A stretch of 26,812 bases of DNA from CAVZLD01 sp964522605 (GTDB lineage: Bacteria; Planctomycetota; Planctomycetia; Pirellulales; Pirellulaceae): positions 1-26,812 of the forward strand of contig CAZFWV010000053.1 in assembly GCA_964522605.1 (NCBI GenBank). Direction: 5' to 3'. Under the pieces are notes generated by a model that did not search any database, was not told the DNA's origin, and saw only the letters and a list, made by a program, of their open reading frames with translations. Below, one piece after another: positions 1 through 9,025 of this stretch; position 1 is the stretch's first letter; each line of letters begins with the position of its first letter. The translations under genes and the position numbers were made by a program.

Positions 1-24
1 AATCGGGGCACGGGGAATCCTTTA

Positions 25-648
25 ATGGACGACGACTCAACGACACGGCTCCTGATCGTGCGAGCCGAAGAGGGGGATGCGTCTGCGGCCAGTGAGCTGG
101 TGGACCGGCACCGCGATCGATTGAAACGGATGGTCGGCTTTCGCTTGGATCCGCGACTCTCCGCGCGACTCGATGCGTCGGATGTGGTTCAGGACACAAT
201 GGCCGAGGCGGTGGTCAAACTGCCGGATTATCTTCGCCGGCGTCCGCTTCCGTTCTATCCTTGGCTGAGACAGATGGCCTGGGAGCGTGTTGTGCACTTG
301 CACGCTCAGCATCTGCAGTGCGAGAAACGGTCCGTCCTGCGCGAGTGCGAAATGGCGCTGCCCACGCCCGATTTTTCGCGCATCGAACTAGCTCAGCAAC
401 TGTTTGCCAAGAGCGCCGGTCCCAGTACCGTGATTTTGCGTAAAGAGCGGGCTGCGCAGGCTCAGCAGGCAATCGATCAGTTAGGGCCCAACTACCGCGA
501 GGTTCTTCTGCTGCGCTATGTCGAGCAGCTGAGTATGTCGGAAATCGCCGCCGTGCTGGGCATTTCTGTGGCTGCAGTAAAGATGCGTCATGTTCGAGCA
601 CTGGAGCGACTGCGCGAGCTGCTGGAGGATTCATCCGAGGCATCCTGA
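25..648 (+). CDS. ECF RNA polymerase sigma factor, planctomycete type
   Basis: This 207-residue protein has the two-domain ECF sigma layout and should direct RNA polymerase core to a specific promoter set. Region 2 lies around residues 45-95 (LDASDVVQDTMAEAV, then FYPWLRQMAWERV). Region 4 is the C-terminal helix-turn-helix at about residues 155-200 (REVLLLRYVEQLSMSEIAAV, then VKMRHVRALERL). The ATG at 25 is preceded by a weak GGGG stretch at 12-15. The nearest downstream gene is a Ser/Thr kinase (start 1071), and a second sigma/kinase pair lies at 4933-8655 with nearly the same region 4 sequence. In planctomycetes such sigma genes are commonly linked to kinases; control of the sigma factor by the kinase is inference. 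The gene is close to the window edge, so its own promoter is not visible. Confidence 0.95.
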   Translation: MDDDSTTRLLIVRAEEGDASAASELVDRHRDRLKRMVGFRLDPRLSARLDASDVVQDTMAEAVVKLPDYLRRRPLPFYPWLRQMAWERVVHLHAQHLQCEKRSVLRECEMALPTPDFSRIELAQQLFAKSAGPSTVILRKERAAQAQQAIDQLGPNYREVLLLRYVEQLSMSEIAAVLGISVAAVKMRHVRALERLRELLEDSSEAS

Positions 649-833
649 GCCGATCGTACAGCAACGGAAGCCGCACGCATTGTCGCATTAGGGGTGGCTG
701 GAGAGGTCAGGGGCAGTCTCAAAAATTGGTGTGCGTTGTGGCGCCTGCACCTGACGCGAGCGATCCACTGACGGTTTGACTTGCCCTGCTCGCGTGCTTT
801 TGAGTAAGTGCGTGAGAAAAAACTGCTCAGACT

Positions 834-860
834 GTTACTTTTTCCGATCCCTTAGAAGGT
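834..860 (+). promoter_or_regulatory. Candidate ECF-type promoter upstream of the first kinase
   Basis: GTTAC at 834-838 is followed 15 bases later by AGAAGGT at 854-860, with a T-run just after the first block. The same two blocks at identical spacing occur on the minus strand at 4891-4917, upstream of the subtilase. A gapless comparison of the 27-base segments gives about 19 identities, concentrated in the two blocks. The block distance suits the -35/-10 spacing of ECF sigma promoters. That the neighbouring sigma factor reads it is inference. Confidence 0.45.
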
Positions 861-963
861 TAGGCTTTGTCTCAAAACTGCACTGGCAGAGCCAGTGGCA
901 CACAAGACTAGCGGACGCCACTGGCTCAGCCAGTGCTGCGGAAGAGTTCTGAGACAAAGCCTA
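861..963. repeat. 103-bp nested palindromic (MITE-like) element
   Basis: The outer arms are 861-879 (TAGGCTTTGTCTCAAAACT) and 945-963, inverted with 18 of 19 matches. Inside them are arms at 880-899 (GCACTGGCAGAGCCAGTGGC) and 917-936, inverted with 19 of 20 matches. Each inner arm is itself a near-palindrome of CACTGGC/GCCAGTG. The element has no coding capacity. It could be a small non-autonomous mobile element or a REP-like palindrome, and it could also form a strong hairpin in the transcript leading to the kinase. Confidence 0.8.
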
Positions 964-1070
964 TTAATAGGGGCTTTCTGTCATCCGAGTCTCCCGAAGA
1001 AGTAGAGGTGCCGAAGTAACCCAAACGATTGGCCGCCTTGCACCGTGATTTGCCGGAGGAGTGTGGATCC

Positions 1071-1232
1071 ATGGCCAAGCCAGTAACGCGGGAACGCTGT
1101 GTCTCGGAATCCGATGCGGAATTTGCCGATTTAATGGCGAAACTGTCGGAACAATTGCAGTCCACTCAGTGCATCGACATCGAAGAGTTGACCCGTCAAT
1201 ATCCGCGACATGCAGATCGCTATGCGAAAAAA
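1071..1232 (+). CDS. Ser/Thr protein kinase, N-terminal fragment cut by the assembly gap
   Basis: Only the first 54 codons are visible before the N run. The peptide resembles the N-terminus of the complete kinase at 5326: here DAEFADLMAKLSEQL and IEELTRQYPRHADR, there EADFADLVDRLSQKL and IDQLTRDHPEHVDR. This short leader precedes the kinase domain in the complete copy, so the lost part probably encodes a kinase domain. The ATG at 1071 is chosen because GGAGGAG lies nine bases upstream; an in-frame TTG at 1029 has no such site. The gene follows an ECF sigma factor, matching the second sigma/kinase pair. The kinase assignment rests on this paralogy, since no catalytic motif is visible. Confidence 0.75.
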
Positions 1233-1332
1233 NNNNNNNNNNNNNNNNNNNNNNNNNNNNNNNNNNNNNNNNNNNNNNNNNNNNNNNNNNNNNNNNNNNN
1301 NNNNNNNNNNNNNNNNNNNNNNNNNNNNNNNN
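1233..1332. other. Scaffold gap of 100 N
   Basis: Exactly 100 N bases, a usual placeholder for a gap of unknown length. It truncates a forward-strand kinase gene on the left and the 3' end of a reverse-strand subtilase on the right. The true missing sequence is likely to be kilobases, if the first kinase resembles the 3.3-kb second one. Confidence 0.98.
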
Positions 1333-4300
1333 GCAGCCGTGCCGACGAGATACCATTGTTCGGGAAAGTCATTTCCATTGATGTCCGTATCGTTTTCAAG
1401 CACCGGGTCGAGAGTCTGATTCCACGTGTAGGTATCGTGGACCATACTCACGACCTCCGCGGCATAGAGTCCGTCTTTCAGGGGATTGACCCATGCCTCG
1501 AAAAGACCATCAATTGTCACACCCGACAACGTGCGAAGGACCGAATTGTCCTCTCGGATCAGATTGACGGTAACGGTCGCTCCTGAAACTTTTTCATCCC
1601 CCAGTTCCGCGATCCCATTGTGAATGGAATCCCGCCGGACATTGACCCGAATCCAATCCACCGTTTTCCTGTCTTTTCGACCTGCGGAAAAGTCGATATC
1701 CCACACATACATGTCGGTGTCGCTCGTCATTATGGGCGATCCGTTTTCGTCATCAAAGATGAAACCGGTGGCCAACATTGTGCCCGGGGTCGCTCCAGAG
1801 AGATTGGAGAGCTGAACGGTGAAATACTCGGGATTGGGTTCATTCGGCTTCAACGGTTCTTCGACATCATCGTCGACGGTCGCGACGAGAACGGGCAATG
1901 CGACTTCGTTAGGTCCAAAGACGACAGTTCGAGGTGACGAGATCGGCTCGTAGTCCTCCCCGTCAGCAACTGTCGAAGTTGCCGTTCCATCCATCGTACT
2001 CACGTCGACTCGGACCTCGCCGCCGACCGGCGAGGAAAGTCGGACGGTGAACACGGCCTGCGAAGCTGCGCCAAACCGAAGTACATTGTCAGAGGTCGAC
2101 CCCGCAACGAGCAGGTTGCCGTCGGGCATGAACTGAAGCCCCGCGGGTCCATCCAGTCCCCCCGCGCCGCTTGGTATATAGGCATCGATCCAATCACCGG
2201 AGATTCCGTCGTACCGGAGAATCTCATCCGTACCACGGCTGGCAACAAAGAGGTCGGCGGAGCCGTTGCCGTCATGATCGGCGAACTGAATGCTATACGG
2301 CAGATCCAAACCTCCACTGCCCGTCGAGACGAAATCCGCTCCCGTTTTGCCCGCTGCTGGTAACGGCAAGCCGCTATTGCCATCAAAACGCAAGATCGCA
2401 TCGGTTGCATAACTACTTACGTACAAACGACCGTCCGGTCCGAACGAGAGTGCTCGCGGGAAATCCAGTCCGCCACTACCGGCCGAAACGAACGTTCCAG
2501 CGACGCGTCCTTCGTCTTCATCTGCGCCCGATCCATAGCCGGCCGGACCGTAGTACTTAATGACTTCGTCGGTGTCGTAGCTTGTCACATAGAGATCACC
2601 CTGAGCATCAAACGCGATTCCGCGAGGCCCCGACAGCCCACCTTCGCCTGCCGAGATGAAGGTTGCTTTGGTTTTTCCCGCCGCTGGCTTGGGAAGGCCG
2701 GTGATTCCGTCGTAACGAAATACAGCGTGCGCACTGCTGTCAACCACATAAAGATTCCCATCAGGTCCGAAGACTGCCTGGTTGGGGCGATCCATTCCAC
2801 CACTGTCAGCAGCGATGAAGACCTCACCCTCGCCTCCTGTCTCGACATTGAAACGCAGCACGTTTCGATCGATCCAGTTCGCGATATAGATGTGTTCGGG
2901 CGCTCCGTCGCCGTCGATGTCAGGTCCGTATTCCAGAGAGTTCGGATAATTCAGCCCGCTGCGACCGGCGGGTACAAATTCGTCGAGAAACACCACGCGG
3001 TCGTCACCCTCCGTCACTTCCGCGTCGCTAATCGAGATCGTCGTGTCGTCATTCAGAATCGTGCCGACTGCTTGGCTGTCCACAATCCAGGCGTTATCCG
3101 CACCCAAGAGATCGACGAAGAAAGTCTCGTGCGGCTCCTCCTCTGTGTCGCCGGTCACAGCGACTTCGATTAGGGCAGTCTCCTCACCCCAACCGAATAC
3201 CACTTGCCCGCTTGCGGGAGTGTAATCACTCGTTAGATTCGCTGTGCCAGGGGATGTTGTCCAGGTTACCGTTGTCAACTTGTCCAAATCGCCTTCCCGT
3301 GACACCGTGAAACTAAGCATCGTCACGTCGGACTGTCCTTCCAGTTGGCTCACGTCACCGACCGAAATGCTGGTTTCCCTATTGAGCAGCACATCTGCGG
3401 CAACCAAGGCGCCGGAAGCGTTGAGGCGACCCCCGGTCGTCGTTAGTCCAGCCAATGAGGGCAATGGGTCGACGCTTGAATAGATGACGTCACGCACTTC
3501 TTCGTAGTCAGGGTCGTAGCCCGATTCCCGCAAGTAGTCCCAGACAAGCGCGGCCACTCCCGCCACATGTGGCGAAGCCATCGAAGTACCACTGAGTGTT
3601 GAGTAGCCATTTCGCATCGTGCTGAGAATGTCCACGCCCGGAGCGCCTAGATCGACATTGGCTCCGCGGCTGGAAAACGAAGCCAGCTGGTCCGCGTGGT
3701 CGGTGGCGGCGACCGAAATGATGTTGTTCAGATTGTAGGCAGCAGGCAGGGTCGCTCCATAACCGGTATTGCCGGCAGCGGCAACGAACAGCATGTTGGC
3801 GTCCCCGCTCGCTTCAATAGCGGTTCGAAGCGCCTCCGATGAAGCACCGCCTCCCCAACTGTTGTTCGTCAACACGATATTTACTCCGCGGAGTCGCATA
3901 TTCGTGGCGTAGTCGAGTGCCCGAACTGCATCCTCCGTGGTTCCCGATCCGCGGTTATTGAGGAACTTCAACGGCATGATCTGAATGTTCCAGTTCACAC
4001 CGGCCACGCCAATGCCGTTGTTGCCCACAGCGCCGATCGTGCCGGCAACATGGGTGCCATGTTTGTTGTCGTCGTCGGGATCATTGTCATTGTTCACGAA
4101 GTCCCAGCCGTGGACGTCGTCGATGTACCCGTTGTTGTCATCATCGATTCCATTATCGGGGATTTCGTCGGTATTGTCCCAAATGTTCGCCGCGAGATCT
4201 TCGTGTTCGTATTTGACGCCCGTGTCGATGATTCCCACGACAATGTTGCCGCTACCCGTGTGGACATCCCAGGCCTCCGTCGCATCGATATCGGCATCCA

Positions 4301-4787
4301 CGACGCCTCCGGTCTGGCCCGTGTTGTTCATTGCCCATAGGTCGTTGAAGAGCGGATCATTCGGAGATGTGACGGTGGCTGATACAATGTAGTTTGGCTC
4401 GGCGTAGACAATTCCCGGCTGTCCAGTCAAACGCTCGACCGCCTCCAGGACATCCATCCCGGGAGGCAATTTCCAACTGGTGGTCACTTGCTCGGGACGA
4501 TTCGCCTTGGCGGGCAGATACTGGAGCACCTTGCCGGAGGCCAAGGCGACTGCCTCAACGCGACTGCCCGCCACCTCTACGGCCCGTTCCACACCCTGGT
4601 TACGCCAGACGGCTGGAATATCCCCTTGAAAGCCAATCAGGATCTCGCCGGGAACGAAGGGCGACTGTCCGGCACCGACCTGCGTGCTTGCGCTCAGTAG
4701 TCGTCGGTCTTCGAGTACGTCGAGCGTAAGCGAACGACGTTGCGCCCCGTAGCCGCAACGCAACGAGTTTTTTCGCGAATTCTTCAT
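1333..4787 (-). CDS. Secreted subtilisin-like (S8) protease with Calx-beta and beta-propeller domains, C-terminus missing
   Basis: About 1,151 residues are present before the gap. Residues 17-32 (RRSLTLDVLEDRRLLS) resemble the LEPR-XLL-type N-terminus of large planctomycete exported proteins. The S8 catalytic domain shows Asp188 (IIDTG), His243 (HGTHVAG), Asn340 (AAAGN) and Ser402 (GTSMASPHVAG), so it should be active. An acidic insert at about 210-224 (DNGIDDDNNGYIDD) looks calcium-binding. A Calx-beta domain spans about 470-581. A second begins at about 583, is interrupted by six propeller-like repeats (about 597-908) and resumes at 911-1013. An Ig-like region follows to the gap. The ATG at 4787 has GGGAGA eight bases upstream, and a candidate ECF promoter lies about 100 bases upstream. 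The likely role is extracellular proteolysis or adhesion; the substrate is unknown. Confidence 0.93.
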
Positions 4788-4890
4788 GGCCAGGTCTCCC
4801 GTTCGTCCGATGTTGGGGACGGTATTTCCTCCGCCCGGTGGTGGGGTTCCCAGGAATCGGGGCTCGAATACACGCTGCCCCCTATTACTG

Positions 4891-4917
4891 ACCTTCTGAA
4901 AACTCCAAAAAGGTAAC
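4891..4917 (-). promoter_or_regulatory. Candidate ECF-type promoter upstream of the subtilase
   Basis: Read on the minus strand, GTTAC is followed 15 bases later by AGAAGGT, the same blocks and spacing as at 834-860. It points toward the subtilase start at 4787, with its downstream end about 100 bases away. Recurrence in front of two genes within one sigma/kinase locus suggests a shared regulator, but this is inferred from two sites only. Confidence 0.45.
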
Positions 4918-4932
4918 GGTTCGGACGGAAGT

Positions 4933-5322
4933 TTGTCGGAGAATCTGTTCGAGGCCGTCGTGGGAAGTCTACGCGTGACTTCCGAGCGGCCTTGTTGCGA
5001 TGTGCTGCGTGCGGAATACAGGGAAGGCGCGGAGTCAAAATTCCATGGACACGATGGTATTTCCCGCCACGAGAATCGTGCCCCTGGGGAAAGACGTAAT
5101 CAGCGAAAGTCGACTGCTGGCTCCCGCCCTCTCGATCTGCGAGAATCGGGGGCGCGGGGAATTCACCATCGGGAATTGCTCCGGCTGCGCTACGTCGAGC
5201 AATTGAGCGTGGCGGAAACCGCAGCCGTCCTGCAAATTTCCGAGGCCGCTGTCAAGATGCGCCATGTCCGGGCACTCGAACGATTGCGAGTTTTCTTGAA
5301 TGACCAGCCCGAGGAGCGTTGA
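4933..5322 (+). pseudogene. Decayed ECF sigma factor retaining only region 4
   Basis: The reading frame ends with a good ECF region 4 (about residues 78-124: ELLRLRYVEQLSVAETAAVL, then VKMRHVRALERLRVFL), nearly matching the intact sigma factor at 25-648. The upstream part has no region 2 similarity in any frame I could see, and the only start for the full frame is a TTG at 4933. The homologous part is about 5164-5322. I therefore read it as a remnant after an internal deletion or frameshift. It ends three bases before the kinase ATG at 5326, the tight spacing of a former sigma/kinase operon. A short DNA-binding fragment might still be made, but it could not act as a normal sigma factor. Confidence 0.7.
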
Positions 5323-5325
5323 ACG

Positions 5326-8300
5326 ATGGTCCAGCCACCATCGCAGCAGCCAGCGGAGTCCGATCTCGAAGCCGACTTTGCTGACCTGGTCGATCGGTTA
5401 TCGCAGAAGTTGCAGGCGGGCATTTCGGTCAACATCGATCAGCTGACGCGCGACCACCCGGAGCATGTCGATCGTCTGCGAGGCTTGCTGCCTGCCCTCG
5501 AAGCGGCCGCAGAAATTGGCGCAGCCGCGTCTGCCCTGTCTGCGGAGCCACCCGATCTCGCCGGACCACAGGGCGCTCAGCAGCGCATCCTGGGTGATTA
5601 TCGGATCATCCGGGAAATTGGCTATGGCGGAATGGGCGTCGTTTACGAAGCGGAGCAGATTTCTCTGCGTCGCCGCGTGGCACTGAAAGTCCTCCCCTTT
5701 GCCACGCTGCTGGACCCGCGCCAACTTCAGCGGTTCAAGAATGAGTCCTTGATCGAGGCACAACTGTCGCACCCGAACATCGTCAATGTGCTCGCGATGG
5801 GACACGTCGACCACTTGCACTACTTTGCGATGCCGCTGATTGAGGGCATCTCGGCTGCCGAGTGGGTTACGCGGCAGCGGGAGCGGGCGGACGCAGTGGA
5901 AGCCCCCTCGGATGCGTTCGAGGCATCAATAGGAGATGAATCCACGAAGCAGCGTGCTTCGACGATTCATGATCGACTGCATTGCGCAGCGGATATCGCT
6001 CGACAAATCGCCGAGGCGCTCGAGCATGCCCACGAGAACGGGATCCTGCACCGCGACGTGAAACCTTCGAATATTCTCGTCGATCAACAGGGCAGAGCCT
6101 ACCTCACGGACTTTGGTCTGGCTCATACACGCGACGCCCACTTGACGATGACGGGCGATGTGATGGGCACGCTGCGTTACATGAGCCCGGAACAGGCACT
6201 CGGGCGACGAGCCGAAGTGGGAGAGCGCAGCGATGTCTATTCGTTGGGTGCCACACTGTATGAAATGGTGACGCTGACGCCGATGTTTCCTGAGGAAGAA
6301 ACTGAGTCGCTGCTGTCGGCAATCGGGAATCGCGAGCCGCCTCGTGCCAGGACGTTAGATACTCGGATCCCTCGGGACCTGGAAACAATCATTCTGACAG
6401 CCACGGACAAAGAGTCTTCCGGCCGCTACGCGTCTGCCCAGGCCATGGCGGACGACTTGCAGCGGTTCCTCCAGGCCCGGCCCATTCACGCGCGGCGGCC
6501 GACGCTGACTGACCGCGCCATCAAATGGACGCACCGCCATCGGATCCTGATCCTTAGCGCTCTGGCGGTCAGTCTGCTGCTCACGGTGACGCTGGCGGTC
6601 AGTACGGGCCTGGTACTGCACGGAAGCCGTCACACGCAAGCGGCCCTCGACCAGGTGGGAGATCTGCTGTACGACTCCGACATGAAATTGGCCTATCAGG
6701 CGTGGAACCGGCGCTGGGCAGGCGAAGCAGCTACGATTCTTGCCAGGCATGTACCCGATCCCGGTGAATTGGATCGTCGGGGGATCGAGTGGTACCTGCT
6801 GCATTCGCTGGTGAAAGAGCCGCCCCCGCTGGTGCTGAGAAGCCACGACGGGGCGATCACCGAGCTGACGGTGTTTCCGGGTGGAGAAAAGCTGGCAACG
6901 GTGGGCGACGACGGATTGGTGCGAATCTGGCAACTCGCGGATGGGCAATTAGTCTCGACAATGGACTCCGGGGACGAAACGCTTGCTGCCGTGGCCGTAT
7001 CTCCCGACGGACGCCTGCTCGCTACCGGTGAGAATACGGTGGCTCTTTGGGACGTCGCCAGCGGACAAAAGATCCGCGACTTGACAACTCACGTCGCCAC
7101 CGTGGAGGCGATTGTGTTTTCGCCCGACGGAGCGCTTGTCGCGTCAGGCTCGCGTTACGAAGACGTAAGAGTCTGCTCGCTCAACGGCGAGTTGGAGCTT
7201 CGGATTGAGAATGGCGCCAGAAATGAATCGCTTCGTTTTTCGCCAGACGGTCGGCATTTGCTGCTGCCGTTTCGCAAGACCGAGCGGGGGAACCGCGTAG
7301 ATTGCTTTCAGGCTGTCGAGGCCGCATCCGGGGAAGTTGCCTACGAAGTTATTTTTGAAGAGGAGCCGCTCATCCAATTGACATTTGGCACGTACATGTT
7401 TGATCAGCCCTACTTGGCAGTTGGCAGTCGTCGCTCCTGCCGCGTGTTCGTCGTACGTCAGTCAACGGGAGAGAGGATGCTGCCGCTTCCCCGACATCGT
7501 GCCTGGTTGAATGCGATTGCTTCTTCCCCAAGTGGTCGGACACTTGCCGCTGTCTACAACGACGGGGTAGTTGTCTGTTGGACGATCTCACCCAATTGGG
7601 TTGACATCAACGAATCACACAGCTTCAAGGCTCACGATGGCGCCGCGAATTATGTGCAATTCATCGATGAACGAAAACTGATTAGCTGTGGCTCGGAGGG
7701 CAACGCCAAGATCTGGAACCTGGAACAATACGAGCGTATTCAGACGATTGGACCCGAAGAATGCCAGAGCGCGGACGATGTCGCGTTTTCACCGGATGGA
7801 ACAACTCTGGCCGTCGCGTGTCAGAACGGCAGATTATGGATCGGAGATCCCTGGCGTACCGTGGGCAGGGTCGTTGTCCAGCCGGAGGGAGAGGCCCTGG
7901 AGAATCAGCGTGTCTTGTATTCCCCTGAAGGAGACCTGTTGGTCACGACTTCGGCAACATCTCCTCGGATCATCCTGTGGGATCCCCAAAAACTGAATGT
8001 CGTGGGCCACCTTGGACCTCATCCAGGAGGGGTCGAAGACATCGCCTTCTCACCTGACGGCCGGTTATTGGCCAGTACCGGCCCGGATATGACCGTTCGC
8101 GTATGGGACATCCGTGAACTGCGCGAAGTGGGCAGCGTTTCGCTTCCCGGCAACGGCTGGGCTTTGGCGTATTCCTCCTCCGGCGGTTACTTGGCTTGCT
8201 GCGGCGATTTTCCAGAGATCCTGCTACTGGATGCGCAACAAGCGAAGATCCTCCGGCGCCTCCCTGCGCCTCTTCCTGGGCTGGACGTTGTCTTCAGTCC

Positions 8301-8655
8301 CGACGGAAAGATCCTGGCAAGTGCATACGAGAATGCAATTATTCGACTTTGGGATGTCGCCTCGGGACAGACTCTTCACAGACTCACAGGATCCCAATTG
8401 GGTGTCAGGGAAATTGCTTTTTCGCCGGACGGCAAGACACTTGCCTCTGTGGGAAATGACTCGGCTGTTCGGCTGTGGTCTGTCAGGATGGGGTCTGAGA
8501 TTGGCGTGTTGTGCCGAAGGCCGGGAATGTCCTTTGCCGTTGCGTTTTCACCCGACGGATCGGGGCTGGTCGTGGGATACAAATCCTATGAGCAGGACTA
8601 CGGGAGAGACCTGTTGCTTTGGAGAGCGATATCTTCAGGCGACCCAATGCGATGA
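5326..8655 (+). CDS. Membrane Ser/Thr protein kinase with C-terminal WD40 propellers
   Basis: This 1,109-residue protein begins with an approximately 75-residue leader shared with the fragment at 1071. The Hanks-type kinase domain (about 91-385) has the glycine loop IGYGGMGVV (98-106), Lys121 in VALK, HRDVKPSN (242-249), DFG (262-264) and the SPEQ segment (287-290), so it looks catalytically complete. An insert rich in charged residues at about 185-215 lies between the kinase lobes. One transmembrane helix (about 406-430) follows. The remainder contains about 14 WD40-like repeats (FSPDG and RLWDV signatures), enough for two seven-bladed propellers. By the single-helix topology, the kinase should be cytoplasmic and the propellers on the other side. 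It probably transduces an envelope or periplasmic signal. It sits directly behind the sigma remnant. Confidence 0.95.
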   Translation: MVQPPSQQPAESDLEADFADLVDRLSQKLQAGISVNIDQLTRDHPEHVDRLRGLLPALEAAAEIGAAASALSAEPPDLAGPQGAQQRILGDYRIIREIGYGGMGVVYEAEQISLRRRVALKVLPFATLLDPRQLQRFKNESLIEAQLSHPNIVNVLAMGHVDHLHYFAMPLIEGISAAEWVTRQRERADAVEAPSDAFEASIGDESTKQRASTIHDRLHCAADIARQIAEALEHAHENGILHRDVKPSNILVDQQGRAYLTDFGLAHTRDAHLTMTGDVMGTLRYMSPEQALGRRAEVGERSDVYSLGATLYEMVTLTPMFPEEETESLLSAIGNREPPRARTLDTRIPRDLETIILTATDKESSGRYASAQAMADDLQRFLQARPIHARRPTLTDRAIKWTHRHRILILSALAVSLLLTVTLAVSTGLVLHGSRHTQAALDQVGDLLYDSDMKLAYQAWNRRWAGEAATILARHVPDPGELDRRGIEWYLLHSLVKEPPPLVLRSHDGAITELTVFPGGEKLATVGDDGLVRIWQLADGQLVSTMDSGDETLAAVAVSPDGRLLATGENTVALWDVASGQKIRDLTTHVATVEAIVFSPDGALVASGSRYEDVRVCSLNGELELRIENGARNESLRFSPDGRHLLLPFRKTERGNRVDCFQAVEAASGEVAYEVIFEEEPLIQLTFGTYMFDQPYLAVGSRRSCRVFVVRQSTGERMLPLPRHRAWLNAIASSPSGRTLAAVYNDGVVVCWTISPNWVDINESHSFKAHDGAANYVQFIDERKLISCGSEGNAKIWNLEQYERIQTIGPEECQSADDVAFSPDGTTLAVACQNGRLWIGDPWRTVGRVVVQPEGEALENQRVLYSPEGDLLVTTSATSPRIILWDPQKLNVVGHLGPHPGGVEDIAFSPDGRLLASTGPDMTVRVWDIRELREVGSVSLPGNGWALAYSSSGGYLACCGDFPEILLLDAQQAKILRRLPAPLPGLDVVFSPDGKILASAYENAIIRLWDVASGQTLHRLTGSQLGVREIAFSPDGKTLASVGNDSAVRLWSVRMGSEIGVLCRRPGMSFAVAFSPDGSGLVVGYKSYEQDYGRDLLLWRAISSGDPMR

Positions 8656-8831
8656 CACGCAACAGTCCTCCGATTTCGTAGTCACCGGTTTGCTGGGGCA
8701 TCGTTACGCCCTGCCACCAGCCATCCTGCCGCGGATCCAGCGGATGTCCGCGGATCTGTTCGTGCCGATCCGTCCCCTCTGTCGTATCCGTGGGCAATTC
8801 TCCTCCTTAGGGACGGCGCAGAAGCATCTTC

Positions 8832-8939
8832 CTCGTTTAACCACGTGCCCAGCGGGCCGCGGGAGACTCGTCCCTCTACCCGCGGGGCGACGCCCGCGCG
8901 GTTAAACGAGAGGACCGAGATGTTGAAGTTATTTCTGAG
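8832..8939. repeat. Palindromic dispersed repeat, copy 1
   Basis: The inner arms CTCGTTTAACC (8832-8842) and GGTTAAACGAG (8900-8910) are perfect inverted repeats around a GC-rich centre. The segment 8897-8939 matches the reverse complement of the left arm of the second copy (19599-19641) at about 38 of 43 positions. Here the left outer arm is not recognisable, so this copy seems truncated or diverged on that side. Confidence 0.75.
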
Positions 8940-8983
8940 TCATCCCCTACGGGAGAGAGAAGTTTTGAAATGTGCTCTCCCGC

Positions 8984-9025
8984 CTCCAGTCTCCAGTCTC
9001 CAGTCTCCAGTCTCCAGTCTCCAGC
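8984..9025. repeat. Heptanucleotide tandem repeat (CTCCAGT)6
   Basis: Five perfect consecutive CTCCAGT units and a sixth ending in C. The run is non-coding and lies next to other repeats. Such 7-base runs tend to vary in length by replication slippage. Confidence 0.9.

Larger units (their letters stand above)
649..1070. other. Intergenic region between sigma factor and kinase
   Basis: This 422-base stretch has no credible gene. It holds a candidate promoter (834-860) and a 103-base palindromic element (861-963) directly after it. A clear Shine-Dalgarno sequence, GGAGGAG at 1055-1061, sits nine bases before the kinase ATG. In the second sigma/kinase pair the two genes are only three bases apart, so the wide spacing here may come from insertion of the repeat and gain of a separate kinase promoter. 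Confidence 0.6.

Noticed and set aside
1333..4787. Subtilase as the mycosin (MycP) of the type VII-like cluster
   Set aside because: It is about 4 kb away, separated by a sigma/kinase pair, and its Calx-beta/propeller layout is that of a large secreted protein, unlike membrane-anchored mycosins.
8114..8905. 263-residue forward reading frame overlapping the kinase 3' end
   Set aside because: It lies mostly within the WD40 region in another frame and runs through repeat sequence; its translation has no domain pattern.
8984..9025. Possible CRISPR array
   Set aside because: The units are seven bases long and directly adjacent with no spacers, so it is a simple tandem repeat.
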